A DNA stretch of 64,000 nucleotides, taken from the NCBI GenBank assembly GCA_030066685.1, contig JASJBF010000002.1:1-64000 (forward strand), in the 5' to 3' direction. This document shows, piece after piece, positions 35,013 to 45,006 of this stretch. The notes beneath the pieces are model-generated. The model saw only the letters and a program-made list of their open reading frames with translations. It was not told the origin of the DNA and did not search any database. How positions within the stretch are numbered: the first letter of the stretch is position 1; the number at the start of each line of letters is the position of its first letter. Source of the DNA: Kiloniellales bacterium. GTDB lineage: Bacteria > Pseudomonadota > Alphaproteobacteria > Kiloniellales > JAKSBE01. A program made the position numbers and the translations under genes.

Positions 35013-35992
35013 TTATGCAGCCGAGTGAGCGTGCTGCAAACGCCTAAGTTTCATGGTTCTCCCTTTAGTGTTTTCCCGCTCGAGCAGGATGGTCTGGCCG
35101 CGTCCGAAGTAGACGTCGGCGGGGGTGAGATTGCCGAGGCTTTCGTGATAGCGACGGTGGTTGTGGTGGGCGACAAGGGCATCGATCTGGGCTTCGAGGC
35201 CTCCGGGCAGGAAGTAGTTTTCCAGGAGGATCCTGTTCTTCAGCGTCTGATGCCAACGCTCGATCTTGCCTTGCGTCTGGGGATGGTTCGGGGCACCGCG
35301 AATGTGGCCGATGCCGTGGTCGCTGAGCCAGTCTGCTAGCTCGCCCGCAATGTAACTCGAACCGTTATCCGACAGAAGCCGCGGCCGATGCGCAATAGTC
35401 GCGTTGCTGAGCCCAGAGCCTCCAGTGCCAGCTCCAGCGTGTCGGTCACGTCGTCCGTCTTCATGGTGGTACAGAGCTCCCAGGCGATGACGTATCGTGA
35501 GAAGTCGTCGAGGATGGTCGAGAGGTAGAACCAGCCCCAGCCGATGACCTTCAGATAACTGAAGTCGGTCTGCCAGAGCTGGTTCGGCGCGGTCGTCTTG
35601 TCTGTGAACTCATCGCTTGCCTTGATCACCGCGAAGGCCGGACTGGTGATGAGATCATGGGCCTTGAGCAGCCTGTAGACACTGGCCTCTGAGACGAAGT
35701 AGCCCTGCTCGTCGGTAAAGGTGATGGCGAGCTCCCGCGGGCTGAGTCCGGGCTGCTCGAGCGCAAGCTCGATCACCTGCTTGCGCACGTCGTCCGGAAC
35801 CCGGTTCCAGACGCGGCCCGATCCACCTCTTCTGTCTTTCAGGCCCTTCTCGCCGAAGCGCTGGTAGAGATCATACCAACGGTAAAAGGTTGGGCGTGAT
35901 ACGCCGATCTTCTCCAGCGTGCGTTTCACGGGCAGGTGGGATTACTCGACCAGCCGGATGATCTCGAGCGTCTCGGATGCGGCATATCTCAT
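35013..35992 (-). pseudogene. IS3-family OrfB transposase, nonsense and frameshift
   Basis: The rve-type DDE core is visible (LWQTDFSYLKVIGWGW, DDFSRYVIAW, then DNGSSYIAGELADW and NHPQTQGKIERWHQTLK). A TAA at 35942-35944 interrupts the N-terminus (IIRLVE-stop-SHLPVKRTLEKIG). Near 35400 the frame shifts so the second and third catalytic regions lie in another frame, ending at 35013. The element cannot move itself. Confidence 0.85.
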
Positions 35993-36014
35993 TCTTGGTC
36001 GTCCCCATCCGCGA

Positions 36015-36359
36015 TTACGCTTTTTTGAGGAGGCGGTTTTCCAGGGTGAGGTCGGCCACGACTTCCTTGGGGTCACGCATCTCCCGGCGCAGGTTCGTGA
36101 CCTCACCGGAAGTGGCCTGACGCTCGGTATCGCCGGTGAGCCGGCGCCTGCCGGCTTCAAGGAGCTCCTTCGACCAGCTGTAGTAGAGGCCCTGCGCGAT
36201 CCCCTTACGCCGGCACAGCGCCGCAATGGAATACTCCCCGCGGAGGCCCTCCAGAACGATCCTGATCTTCTCTTCAGCGGAGTACTTGCGCCGAGTCCTG
36301 CGGCGAATGTCTTTGACGTGCTTCTCGGCCGTCTCCTGCGGCCCGGATTTCTGTCTCAT
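36015..36359 (-). CDS. IS3-family OrfA
   Basis: 114 residues: basic N-terminus, HTH (RKYSAEEKIRIVLEGL, CRRKGIAQGLYYSW) and a leucine-zipper-like C-terminus (EVTNLRREMRDPKEV, LTLENRLLKKA). It is intact while its orfB partner is broken. OrfA alone binds IS ends and represses transposition. Confidence 0.85.
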   Translation of the reverse strand: MRQKSGPQETAEKHVKDIRRRTRRKYSAEEKIRIVLEGLRGEYSIAALCRRKGIAQGLYYSWSKELLEAGRRRLTGDTERQATSGEVTNLRREMRDPKEVVADLTLENRLLKKA

Positions 36360-36398
36360 CTTGGCTACCTCGATGGGCTACGATGAGCCAGAAACCCT

Positions 36399-36882
36399 CC
36401 CTTAGCAAAACACCTCAATCTGTCTCATGGTCGCTGACGGTGGACATATGGCTCCTGTGCCTAGCTGCCGATATATTCATGTTGTGATCATCTTGTGCTA
36501 AACGTCAAAGTGGGGGCGCCACATGAAGAAATCCGAACACGCGACTGGCGAGCCGCAGGTTTTTGCCTTCATAATTTTGTTGTCTTAACTCTTTTGTTTG
36601 GGGATGGTCCTTCTACATTGAGTCCTGCTTGTTTCGCGGCCGGTTTTGCAGAATTCTCCTGCCAAAGACTTGACTCTGTCTTGCGCGTCCCAAACAGGCT
36701 GGGCCGCCGATGCCAGGCCGTGAAAAACCCCTTCCTGAGTGCTTTCCTAACGGGGAGTCCGGCCGGGTCGGCCGAGGCTCGATTGGCCGTCGGGGCGCCG
36801 ATCACGCCGGCGTGTGGGCCGGTAGCGCCGTGGCTCGCTTTGGGCCGCTCGAACGATCCGCCGGTTCCGGCGTCCTCAGCCC
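36399..36882. other. Non-coding or degenerate stretch
   Basis: About 480 bp between the IS3 element and the integrase remnant. The left 200 bp are AT-rich and the rest GC-rich. Open frames here lack start signals and family motifs. The lost end of the sugar permease is not recognisable. Probably rearranged relic DNA. Confidence 0.45.
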
Positions 36883-37278
36883 TTATCCGCCCGGGATCGC
36901 GAGAAGGAGAACGGCGAAGCTTGCCGATAGACTTCGCCGGGCCGCAGCCTGGCGATCGTTGACCAGGGACGGTTCGGCGCAACCGGCCAGACTGGCCTGC
37001 CACTTGGAACCGCGGGGCGCTTTCCCAACCTCGATCATGTCGTTGACGTAGATGACGATCAGGTCGCCGAATGTCCGGGCCACGGCTGCCCGCTTCGTGA
37101 CGAGCTCTTCGCCACGGTCGAAGCGCCGTTCGACCTCGAGGGCCCAGGACTCGGCATCCTTCTTGCGACGGAAGGTGTCCACGGCATACCTTCCCTTGCG
37201 CCGCACTTGGCCGCGCCACTTACCGGAGAGGGCTTTGTAAAGGTCGCCATGTCGTGTGCGCCATGTATGCACAGGCAC
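36883..37278 (-). pseudogene. Tyrosine-recombinase (integrase) N-terminal remnant
   Basis: The first 90 residues match the arm-binding and core-binding start of phage/island integrases: KWRGQVRRKGRYAVDTFRRK, KDAESWALEVE, and ARTFGDLIVIYVNDM. The catalytic R-H-R-Y domain is missing; after SKWQASLAG the frame continues into unrelated sequence. It marks the right side of the mobile zone and suggests the decayed tract arrived, at least in part, as an integrative element. Confidence 0.75.
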
Positions 37279-37383
37279 GACGTGGCGGTGTGAATCCTCG
37301 AGAGGTGGAATGGGGAATCAGCGGCCCTGGCAAGGGATTTGCGGTATGAGCCCGGTTGGCGCAAGCCTCGTTCCCAAAGGGGA

Positions 37384-37806
37384 TTATCCAATGCCTTCCC
37401 ACGGATTGAGAAGCGGGATACCCGTTTGCTCGAAGTGCCCGACGTTGCGCGTCGCAAGAGCGGCGCCCCGTGCCCTCGCGATCGCCGCGATCTGGCCGTC
37501 GAGGATCGGAAGACCGACGCCGGCGGACCTGGCGGTCGCCATGAGGCGGCCGTACTCGACGGCGGCCGTCAGGTCGAAAGGAACGACGCGCCCTTCGAAT
37601 TGACTTACGACCCGCCCGATCAGGTCACCGCTCACCCGTTTGCGCCGGCCTTCCGGCAAGATCGACCAGCCGTAGTAGAGCTCGGCTGCCACGATCGCTG
37701 GGAGATAGAGGTCTTCAGCCGCCTGGGTGTTAAGCCATTGCACGACCGCGGGATCGGGGTTGGGCTTCAGCGGTTCCGAAACGACATTGGTGTCGAGCAG
37801 AATCAC
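37384..37806 (-). CDS. PIN-domain toxin, FitB/VapC family
   Basis: 140 residues. ILLDTNVVSE opens the PIN fold; Asp5, the Glu in AAELYYG and the Asp in LPILDGQIAA are the metal-binding acidic residues of the RNase site. ATG overlaps the stop of the antitoxin gene upstream (ATGA). Typical toxin of a type II module. Confidence 0.92.
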   Translation of the reverse strand: MILLDTNVVSEPLKPNPDPAVVQWLNTQAAEDLYLPAIVAAELYYGWSILPEGRRKRVSGDLIGRVVSQFEGRVVPFDLTAAVEYGRLMATARSAGVGLPILDGQIAAIARARGAALATRNVGHFEQTGIPLLNPWEGIG

Positions 37807-38039
37807 AGCGCGATCGGTTCATGCGGCCTGCGGTCACGGACGTCCGGCAGCTCAAGCCCGGGACGCGAAAGCTCGACCAGCAGATCGCCCAGCGGCTTGC
37901 CCCCCGCCGGATGTGGCGCCACGGCCGATCGGAGGATCTGCCGGACTTCCTCCTCCATCGAGCGCTCGTGGCGGGCCGCCCGCTGCCGCAGCAGGCGTTT
38001 GGTCTCGTCGTCGATGTTCCGGATCGTTAGCGTGGCCAC
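37803..38039 (-). CDS. Antitoxin, FitA/VapB ribbon-helix-helix type
   Basis: 78 residues. LTIRNIDDETKRLLRQRA begins a ribbon-helix-helix DNA-binding domain with the FitA-like helix RSMEEEVRQILRSA; the C-terminal tail (LGDLLVELSRPG) should wrap the toxin. Normally autoregulates its operon. Located beside the integrase remnant, as expected for a stabilising module. Confidence 0.9.
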   Translation of the reverse strand: MATLTIRNIDDETKRLLRQRAARHERSMEEEVRQILRSAVAPHPAGGKPLGDLLVELSRPGLELPDVRDRRPHEPIAL

Positions 38040-38178
38040 GATATCGCCTCTTGTGACAGCATTGAATGGGCTGACAGCAACGCTGTCGTTCTATTCCGTT
38101 GAAGTTGCTTTTGCAAGATCGGCCGCCTGCCGGTCGAGTTTGCCGTGGCACGACACGAAATGCGATGTCGTTGCTCCG

Positions 38179-38850
38179 CTATGGGGCGTCTGTGTGCTCG
38201 TCTTCGGGCAGGGGGAGGTCGGCGGCACGGGCAAGCCGGCCGCTGGAGCTGTCGAACAAACGGACCACGCGGTCTTCGGCCAAGGATTCCGGTCGCCATT
38301 GGAAATCCTCGTGTTGCTGAAGGAACTCGGCCGCGCCGCAGCCGGGTACCAGGCACTCCCGCTTTCCCTTGGGACAGCGATTGAACTGGCAGAGCCGACC
38401 GCGATAGCGGTTCGTGCCGGGATCGAGGATGAAGGCGTCGAGCTGATGGGATGCGACTCCGATCCCGGTCTCCTCCAAGAGCTGCCGCAGGGCCCGGTCC
38501 TTGGCACGGCGGAAGCCATTGAGATCGCTTAGATCCGTGAGCCAGACAGCCAGGTCCACGTCCTTGCAATCGTGCCACAGCGCGATCCTCTCCCGGCGGT
38601 AGGGAGAGAAGCGAGGAATCTCCTTCCATGGCATCACCGCCAGCGAGCCGATCAGCGCCAAGGCCGCGACCTCCGGGCGGTCCCGCCAGGCCATGGTCAC
38701 GGTGTCGGCCGCCCGGCGAAAGTGCCCGTACTGACGAAGCAGCAGACTATTCTGCTCCGCAATGCCGGCTGGCGAGAGGGCCCGTTCGTCCTCCCGCCGC
38801 TCCCATTCCTCGATATCGGTCTCGTCCCAGTCGTCCTCGGCGTCGCCCAT
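38179..38850 (-). CDS. Hypothetical protein, nucleotidyltransferase-like
   Basis: About 223 residues from ATG 38850 (TTG 38907 is possible). The acidic N-terminus (DDWDETDIEEWERRED) is followed by VAALALIGSLAV and ALWHDCKDVDLAVWLTDLSDLNG, which looks like the GS...DxD region of minimal nucleotidyltransferases. A Cys cluster follows (LCQFNRCPKGKRECLVPGC). It overlaps the 3' end of the SWIM gene by about 150 bp in another frame. The family assignment is tentative. Confidence 0.65.
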   Translation of the reverse strand: MGDAEDDWDETDIEEWERREDERALSPAGIAEQNSLLLRQYGHFRRAADTVTMAWRDRPEVAALALIGSLAVMPWKEIPRFSPYRRERIALWHDCKDVDLAVWLTDLSDLNGFRRAKDRALRQLLEETGIGVASHQLDAFILDPGTNRYRGRLCQFNRCPKGKRECLVPGCGAAEFLQQHEDFQWRPESLAEDRVVRLFDSSSGRLARAADLPLPEDEHTDAP

Positions 38851-40820
38851 GCCGTGTGTCCCGCAATAAGTGTTTCGCTCGAGCCGGCCCAACCCCCTGT
38901 TCCCCAACCCTTCCGATCGAGCATCTTCATCAGGTTGCGCTTGCGCCTGTGCGTCGCCCGCACCTCGGTCAGGTAGGGCCGGAAGCCGGCTGCCGCGCCG
39001 GACCGGTCCAGGAGTGTCTTGATCCGTTCCAGGAAGCCGACGGCCTCCTGGTACACCCTGTCGCCCGTGTCGCGGAGTAGGGCGGCGACGCGGGTCTTGT
39101 AGATCCGCACGGCGTCCTCCGGGTGGCTCCGCTCCCGGGTCTTTGCCAGCTTAAGCCAGAGGCCTTCGGCGCAGCCGCCGGCCTGGGCCTCGCGCCAGGC
39201 GGTGGCCGGATCGCCCTCGGCCAGAAAGATCTCGACAAGCAGAGAATGATCCCGTGATGGCGCACGCGCCCAGAGCTGCGGACCCGGCGGCTCCGCCTCC
39301 CCGTCGGCGATACGCTCACGGATCAGGGCCAGGGCCTTGTTGCGCCAGCCGGGCCACATCCCGGCGCGTCCGCCGTGCCGTTTCAGCTGAAGGTAGGTCT
39401 CCAGACAGGGATACTCCGCAAACGCCTCCCAGATAAGCGCCATGGCCTCGTCGTGGCGTCCCCGTGCCTGGTAGGCGTCGGCGATGAACGTGCGGATCCG
39501 TTCGTCCCGCTGCCTGCCCGGGAAGGCCCGCCAGCCTCGTTCCGCCCAGTCGAGGGCTCCGTCCGCGTCTCCCCGGTCCCGATAGAGCTCGGCGATCTGA
39601 AGGAAGGCGTAAGGCGACGAGAGGTCGCGGGACTTAACGGCGATCAAGCCGTCGAAATCCTCCGACGCCCGTGCTAGGGCTTCCATGATCGAGGTGATCC
39701 GGAACCGTCGGCCGTACCGATTCAGATCCTCATCGCCTGGAGCCAGGGCCGGAATTGTCGCCCAGTCCGCCTCGGCCAGCCGGCGATAGGCCGCGAGCCC
39801 AGTCTCGCCCAGCAGGTCGGCGTAGACGAGAGCCGCTCCGTGGAAGATGTCGTAGTCCGAGTCCATCTCCGCGTCGAACAGCCGCTCCGCCAGATCCACG
39901 GGGTCGGGCCGCGCGACCCGACAGGCTTCCAGATGCAGCTCCTGCAGCCGCTGGAGCAGGCCGCCCATATAGCCGTCGGAGTCATCGACGTGTTCGAGGC
40001 TCTCCTCAATCGCGTCCAGCCCGTATTCGGCCAGCCCGATGACGCTCTCCGCCTGTCCGCCTTGCAGCAGGTCCTCCAGGGATTCGATGACCTCCTCGAT
40101 GCCGCCAGCATAGTCGTAGGCCCCATGGTAGTGAACGTAGTCGTCTACCTCGAGGGCGGCGTCGAGCGTCTCCTTCCAAACCGATGGGTCCGCGCCTCCC
40201 GGCCGCGCCTGGGCGGCCCGAAGCGTGAGCTTGCGGTAGAGGCGCTCGTCCTCGTCCGCCTGCTCGAGGAGCAGTGACACGAGCGTCTCCTTGTCCAGCT
40301 CCAGCAGGTAGCCCCGCACACCCCCGTCGGATGGGATCGATGGGTCCTGGATGCCCGCGCTGGTCTCGCCGCTGGCATACCACGCGAGACCGGCGGCTAC
40401 GCAATGCTTGCAGAATCCGCCCTCATATCCGATCGGGCAGGTGCAGTGGTGGCCGAGTTCTCCGTCCTCTACCCAGAGATGCACCCGATAGCGGCGTGTG
40501 CCCTGGACCGTCGCCTTGATGCCGCTGTCGTCGGGGCGGAGCGACGTCACCGCGCCATCGGCAAAATAGGCCTCGCCGCGGTCGAAGTAACGCTCCCCGG
40601 CCAGCCGGCGCAGCAGCCTCGGCGTGACGACGCCGATCCAGGTGTCCGCGTTCGTGGCCAACGTGCGTTCCGCTCCTCCGTCTTCTGTGGCTCTTGTCTT
40701 TCCCGCCGCTCTCCGCGTGGCCGGCGGCGAGGGCCTGGCTGACGCCTCGTTGGGCCGCTCGACCGTCACGGTGCACTCTGCGCGCGGTGGAAACGCCGCC
40801 TTCAGCGGTACCACCTCCAT
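38697..40820 (-). CDS. SWIM zinc-finger protein
   Basis: 707 residues. The SWIM motif CxC...CxH appears as CTCPIGYEGGFCKHC near residue 145. A long helical repeat region follows with TPR-like units (LQIAELYRDRGDADGALDWAERGW). The conserved end is RKRNLMKMLDRKGW; the last 75 residues beyond it are low-complexity, overlap the next gene, and may reflect a frameshift or loss of the native stop. Function of this family is unknown; SWIM domains bind DNA or protein. Confidence 0.8.
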   Translation of the reverse strand: MEVVPLKAAFPPRAECTVTVERPNEASARPSPPATRRAAGKTRATEDGGAERTLATNADTWIGVVTPRLLRRLAGERYFDRGEAYFADGAVTSLRPDDSGIKATVQGTRRYRVHLWVEDGELGHHCTCPIGYEGGFCKHCVAAGLAWYASGETSAGIQDPSIPSDGGVRGYLLELDKETLVSLLLEQADEDERLYRKLTLRAAQARPGGADPSVWKETLDAALEVDDYVHYHGAYDYAGGIEEVIESLEDLLQGGQAESVIGLAEYGLDAIEESLEHVDDSDGYMGGLLQRLQELHLEACRVARPDPVDLAERLFDAEMDSDYDIFHGAALVYADLLGETGLAAYRRLAEADWATIPALAPGDEDLNRYGRRFRITSIMEALARASEDFDGLIAVKSRDLSSPYAFLQIAELYRDRGDADGALDWAERGWRAFPGRQRDERIRTFIADAYQARGRHDEAMALIWEAFAEYPCLETYLQLKRHGGRAGMWPGWRNKALALIRERIADGEAEPPGPQLWARAPSRDHSLLVEIFLAEGDPATAWREAQAGGCAEGLWLKLAKTRERSHPEDAVRIYKTRVAALLRDTGDRVYQEAVGFLERIKTLLDRSGAAAGFRPYLTEVRATHRRKRNLMKMLDRKGWGTGGWAGSSETLIAGHTAWATPRTTGTRPISRNGSGGRTNGPSRQPALRSRIVCCFVSTGTFAGRPTP

Positions 40821-40911
40821 GAGGTCTTTTGAAGTGTCTTCGCGACCGGTTTCCGCGCGACCGGAAAAGCGTCTATAACCTGCGCCAACCGATTATTTTC
40901 AGGGCCGTATC

Positions 40912-41910
<999 letters not shown>

Positions 41911-42034
41911 TCGGAAATCTCAGGAATTTTAGACAAATAAAATGAAAATATAAACCGATATAAAAGACAGTCTTGTTATAATATTGGCAATAATTATTCT
42001 ATATCGCTTGTTCTATGGATTATGGGGGAGTGAT

Positions 42035-42439
42035 ATGAGAGCTTGTGTCCTTGGGATTTGCGCCCTTCTGCTGGCCACGCCGGTCCTCGCACAGCGGTCC
42101 AGCCAAGCCCTCGGGCCCGAGCTCTCCGGAGAAGACTGGGCGGAGTGCTTCGCCGTCTTCACGGGCATGGCGACCATCCTGCTGGCCCACGCCGGCCCGG
42201 TGCCGGCCCGGGGCGTTGGGGAGGGTGCTGCGAGCCCGGCCGATCACTTCCTCGCCCTGAGCGAGGCGGCCGCGCAGCGCTGGCTGGACAGCCAGGCAGC
42301 CGGCCAGGACCAGGATCGCCTCATGGACGGCCTCGAGCGTGCCGTCAACCGGGCGATCAGGTCCGCGGCGGCCCGGAGCGACTTCACGGCCTACCTGCAG
42401 AGGACCTCCGACCGCTGCATCGCCGCCGTCGGCAGCTGA
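42035..42439 (+). CDS. Small secreted hypothetical protein
   Basis: 134 residues with ATG 42035 after TGGGGGAG. The first 20 residues (MRACVLGICALLLATPVLA) are a signal peptide with an AxA-like cut. Two Cys in the mature part (AECF and DRC) could form a disulfide. The preceding 120 bp are markedly AT-rich and probably hold the promoter. Family not recognised. Confidence 0.75.
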   Translation: MRACVLGICALLLATPVLAQRSSQALGPELSGEDWAECFAVFTGMATILLAHAGPVPARGVGEGAASPADHFLALSEAAAQRWLDSQAAGQDQDRLMDGLERAVNRAIRSAAARSDFTAYLQRTSDRCIAAVGS

Positions 42440-42533
42440 AGCCGCTGGCCGAAAGAAGGTAGGGCGTGAGGCGGCCCGTGCCACAACCACCCCACGCCCC
42501 GTGACCGCCCGAAGGCGGATCCTGTCGTCCCGG

Positions 42534-43547
42534 TCACTTCAGATGCCAAGTCCCTTCCGGCTGAAAGGCGTGAAACACGAAGGCGAAGGTCACGTCGTAA
42601 GGGACGTCGGCCAGGCCCGACTCGCTTTTACGCTGCACCACCACGTTGCCGACGTCGCGGCCTTCGGCGATGTTCGCGCTGTCCAGGGCCGAGCTCTGCC
42701 CGGGCTCCCAGGTCAGCACGAGGTCGCCGCTTTCGATCCGGCCCTTGTCGCGCAGCAGCGGCAGGCTCCAGGCCTGGGCGCCGACCGCGACCACGCGGGT
42801 CATGGGCGCAATGTCCTTGGGATAGTCGCCGCGGTAGAGGAAGGGCGTCTGCGACCGGTCGTAGCCGCGATAGGGATTGACCCCGTAGGCCCGGCGGACG
42901 TCGCCGCTGGGCACCAGGACCTTGCCGTCGGCGTGACGCGCCGCGAACTTCTCCCAGGCCTCCAGGCGCGCCGGAATCGCCTTTAGCCGGCTGCCGGTCA
43001 GCTCGCCGACGATGGCCTCGCCGAGGAACTGCTGCCACCAGCTCTCGGTGTTGCGGTCGTACATCACCATGTCGGATTTGCGCAGCTTGCCGGTTACCCC
43101 GAACTCCAGGACCCGGTCGTCGAGGCGGCGGTCGAAGACCACCGCCGAGTTGCATAGCGGGCAATAGGTGACGGCAACCGGCAGGCCGCCGACCTCGTCG
43201 TTGACGATCTCGTGCCAGGTCAGGACCCGCAGCGGATAGGCGCGGGCGTCGCCCTCGACGGCGAAGCCGATCACCGGTTCCTGGGGCGCGAGCTCCCCGC
43301 GCGCCTGCATCTCGGCGACCGAGACGAAGCGCGGCTCGTCGATCGAGGGAATGCCGTCCTTGCCCGGGCCGCCTGAGATGATCTCCTCCAGCGGCACGCT
43401 GTGCAGCGAGAAATCGGTCCGCGGCCAGGCCGCCTGCCAGGGATTCGCCGGCGCTGCGACCGGCAGTGCCAGGACCAAAAGGATCGCAGCCGGCAAAACC
43501 GGCCCGAAAGACCGCAGTCCGGCAATGAGGCGCTTGCGCAGGTTCAT
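42534..43547 (-). CDS. DUF3179-domain exported protein
   Basis: About 337 residues from ATG 43547 with an N-terminal hydrophobic helix (FGPVLPAAILLVLALPVAA). The DUF3179 signature is VIGFAVEGDARAYPLRVLTWHEIVND followed by VTYCPLCNSAVVFDR, given here as RAYPLRVLTWHEIVND and TYCPLCNSAVVF. The CPLC pair is conserved in the family. Function is unknown. A predicted 43650 gene lies upstream on the same strand. Confidence 0.88.
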   Translation of the reverse strand: MNLRKRLIAGLRSFGPVLPAAILLVLALPVAAPANPWQAAWPRTDFSLHSVPLEEIISGGPGKDGIPSIDEPRFVSVAEMQARGELAPQEPVIGFAVEGDARAYPLRVLTWHEIVNDEVGGLPVAVTYCPLCNSAVVFDRRLDDRVLEFGVTGKLRKSDMVMYDRNTESWWQQFLGEAIVGELTGSRLKAIPARLEAWEKFAARHADGKVLVPSGDVRRAYGVNPYRGYDRSQTPFLYRGDYPKDIAPMTRVVAVGAQAWSLPLLRDKGRIESGDLVLTWEPGQSSALDSANIAEGRDVGNVVVQRKSESGLADVPYDVTFAFVFHAFQPEGTWHLK

Positions 43548-43649
43548 GTTGGCCCAGCTTGGCGCGGCCAGGGCGTCACGGGCCAATCACAAGGCCTTGA
43601 GTCTCTTCACAACCGCTTGATCGGCCGAGGCCCTTATGGGTTAGGCGTC

Positions 43650-44723
43650 TCAGGCGTTCTCGCCCTGGAGGGCACGGCGGACCCGCTCCGTGACCTCTTC
43701 GGTGGTCGCATCGCCGCCCAGGTCCGGGGTCAGGACGCCCGCCGCCAGGGTCTGCTCGACCGCGGTCATCAGGGCGCGGGCGGGGCCGGACTGGCCGAGG
43801 TGCTCAAGCAGGAGGGCCGCCGACCAGAAGGCGCCGACCGGGTTGGCGACCCCCTTGCCGGCAATGTCGAAGCCGGCGCCGTGGATCGGCTCGAACATCG
43901 AGGGAAAGGCACCCTCGGGGTTGAGGTTGGCGGTCGGCGCGATGCCAAGGCTGCCGGACAGCGCCGCCGCGAGATCGCTCAGGATGTCGGCGTGGAGGTT
44001 CGAGGCGACCACCACGTCAAGGCTCGCCGGCTTGAGGACCATTCTCGTGGTCATGGCGTCGACCAGGACCTTTTCGGTCGTGACCTCGGGGTAGTCGGCG
44101 GCCAGCTCGGCGAAGACCTCGTCCCAGAGCACCATGCCGTGGCGCTGGGCATTGGACTTGGTGACCAGGGTCAGGTGCCTGCGCCGGCGGCTGCGGGCCA
44201 GCTCGAAGGCGACTTTCTGGACCCGCCGTATGCCGCCGCGGGTGAAGACCGCGGTCTCGACCGCCAGCTCCTCGGGCAGGCCGCGATGGACCCGGCCGCC
44301 GGCCCCGGCGTACTCGCCCTCGGTGTTCTCGCGGACGATGATCCAGTCGATGTCGCCGCCGGCGACTCCGGCCAGCGGGCTCTTGACGCCGGGCAGGATC
44401 CGGGCCGGCCGCAGGTTGGCGTACTGATCGAAGCCCTGGCAGATGGCGAGGCGCAGGCCCCAGAGGGTGACGTCGTCAGGGACCTCGGGATCGCCGACGG
44501 CGCCGAAGTAGATTGCGTCGAAGCCCTTGAGGGTCTCCAGCGCGTCCTCGGGCATCATCCGGCCATGCTCGCGGTAGTAGTCGGAGCCCCAGGGGAAGCT
44601 CTCGACCTGCAGCTCGAGCTCCGGCTCGCGGGCCGCCAGGGCCTCGAGGATGCGCAGGCCGGCACCCAGCACTTCGGCGCCGATCCCGTCGCCCGGGATG
44701 GCTGCGATACGGTATTCGGGCAA
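43650..44723 (-). CDS. Tartrate dehydrogenase/decarboxylase-type enzyme (TtuC family)
   Basis: 357 residues of the isocitrate/isopropylmalate dehydrogenase family. The TTG at 44723 is chosen because GGGAGAGG lies 5 bp before it and PEYRIAAIPGDGIGAEV then starts as in relatives. VRENTEGEYAG, the Lys of TKSNAQRHG and FEPIHGAGFDIAGKG are the substrate and NAD sites. Members act on D-malate or tartrate; leucine synthesis is less likely because no leu genes are near. Confidence 0.85.
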   Translation of the reverse strand: MPEYRIAAIPGDGIGAEVLGAGLRILEALAAREPELELQVESFPWGSDYYREHGRMMPEDALETLKGFDAIYFGAVGDPEVPDDVTLWGLRLAICQGFDQYANLRPARILPGVKSPLAGVAGGDIDWIIVRENTEGEYAGAGGRVHRGLPEELAVETAVFTRGGIRRVQKVAFELARSRRRRHLTLVTKSNAQRHGMVLWDEVFAELAADYPEVTTEKVLVDAMTTRMVLKPASLDVVVASNLHADILSDLAAALSGSLGIAPTANLNPEGAFPSMFEPIHGAGFDIAGKGVANPVGAFWSAALLLEHLGQSGPARALMTAVEQTLAAGVLTPDLGGDATTEEVTERVRRALQGENA

Positions 44724-45006
44724 GAGAACCTCTCCCTCTTGGACCGGCCGAGCCGCCGGCCCGGGCATCTGTCCCCCGCGGTGGACCCGCCAGCGCCTAA
44801 CATGGGGCGAGCGCCCCGGAGTCGTCAACGGCGCTGCGCGCTGCGGCTCCGGTTCCTGCGGGCAGGTCTGACAAACCTTTGAATTTACGACAAAAAAGAA
44901 GAAAAGACTCCAAGATACAAAGGCTTAAGAAATGGCGCGTTAGCCTTAGCGAGGCCTGCGGAAACGCGGGCGAGGTGGGAGTTCGGTTAAGGCCTGGATC
45001 GGGCAG

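Larger units (their letters stand above)
34984..36398 (-). mobile_element. IS3-family insertion sequence
   Basis: About 1.4 kb with orfA and orfB on the minus strand. Inner terminal repeats TCTGGCTCATC (34991-35001) and GATGAGCCAGA (36382-36392) match perfectly; outermost bases are degraded. It interrupts the sugar permease. Both the left junction and the broken orfB suggest an old insertion. Confidence 0.85.

Noticed and set aside
36495-36962. 155-residue open frame right of the IS3 element
   Set aside because: No ribosome site, no recognisable domain, and it runs antisense to the integrase remnant; composition looks like chance in GC-rich DNA.
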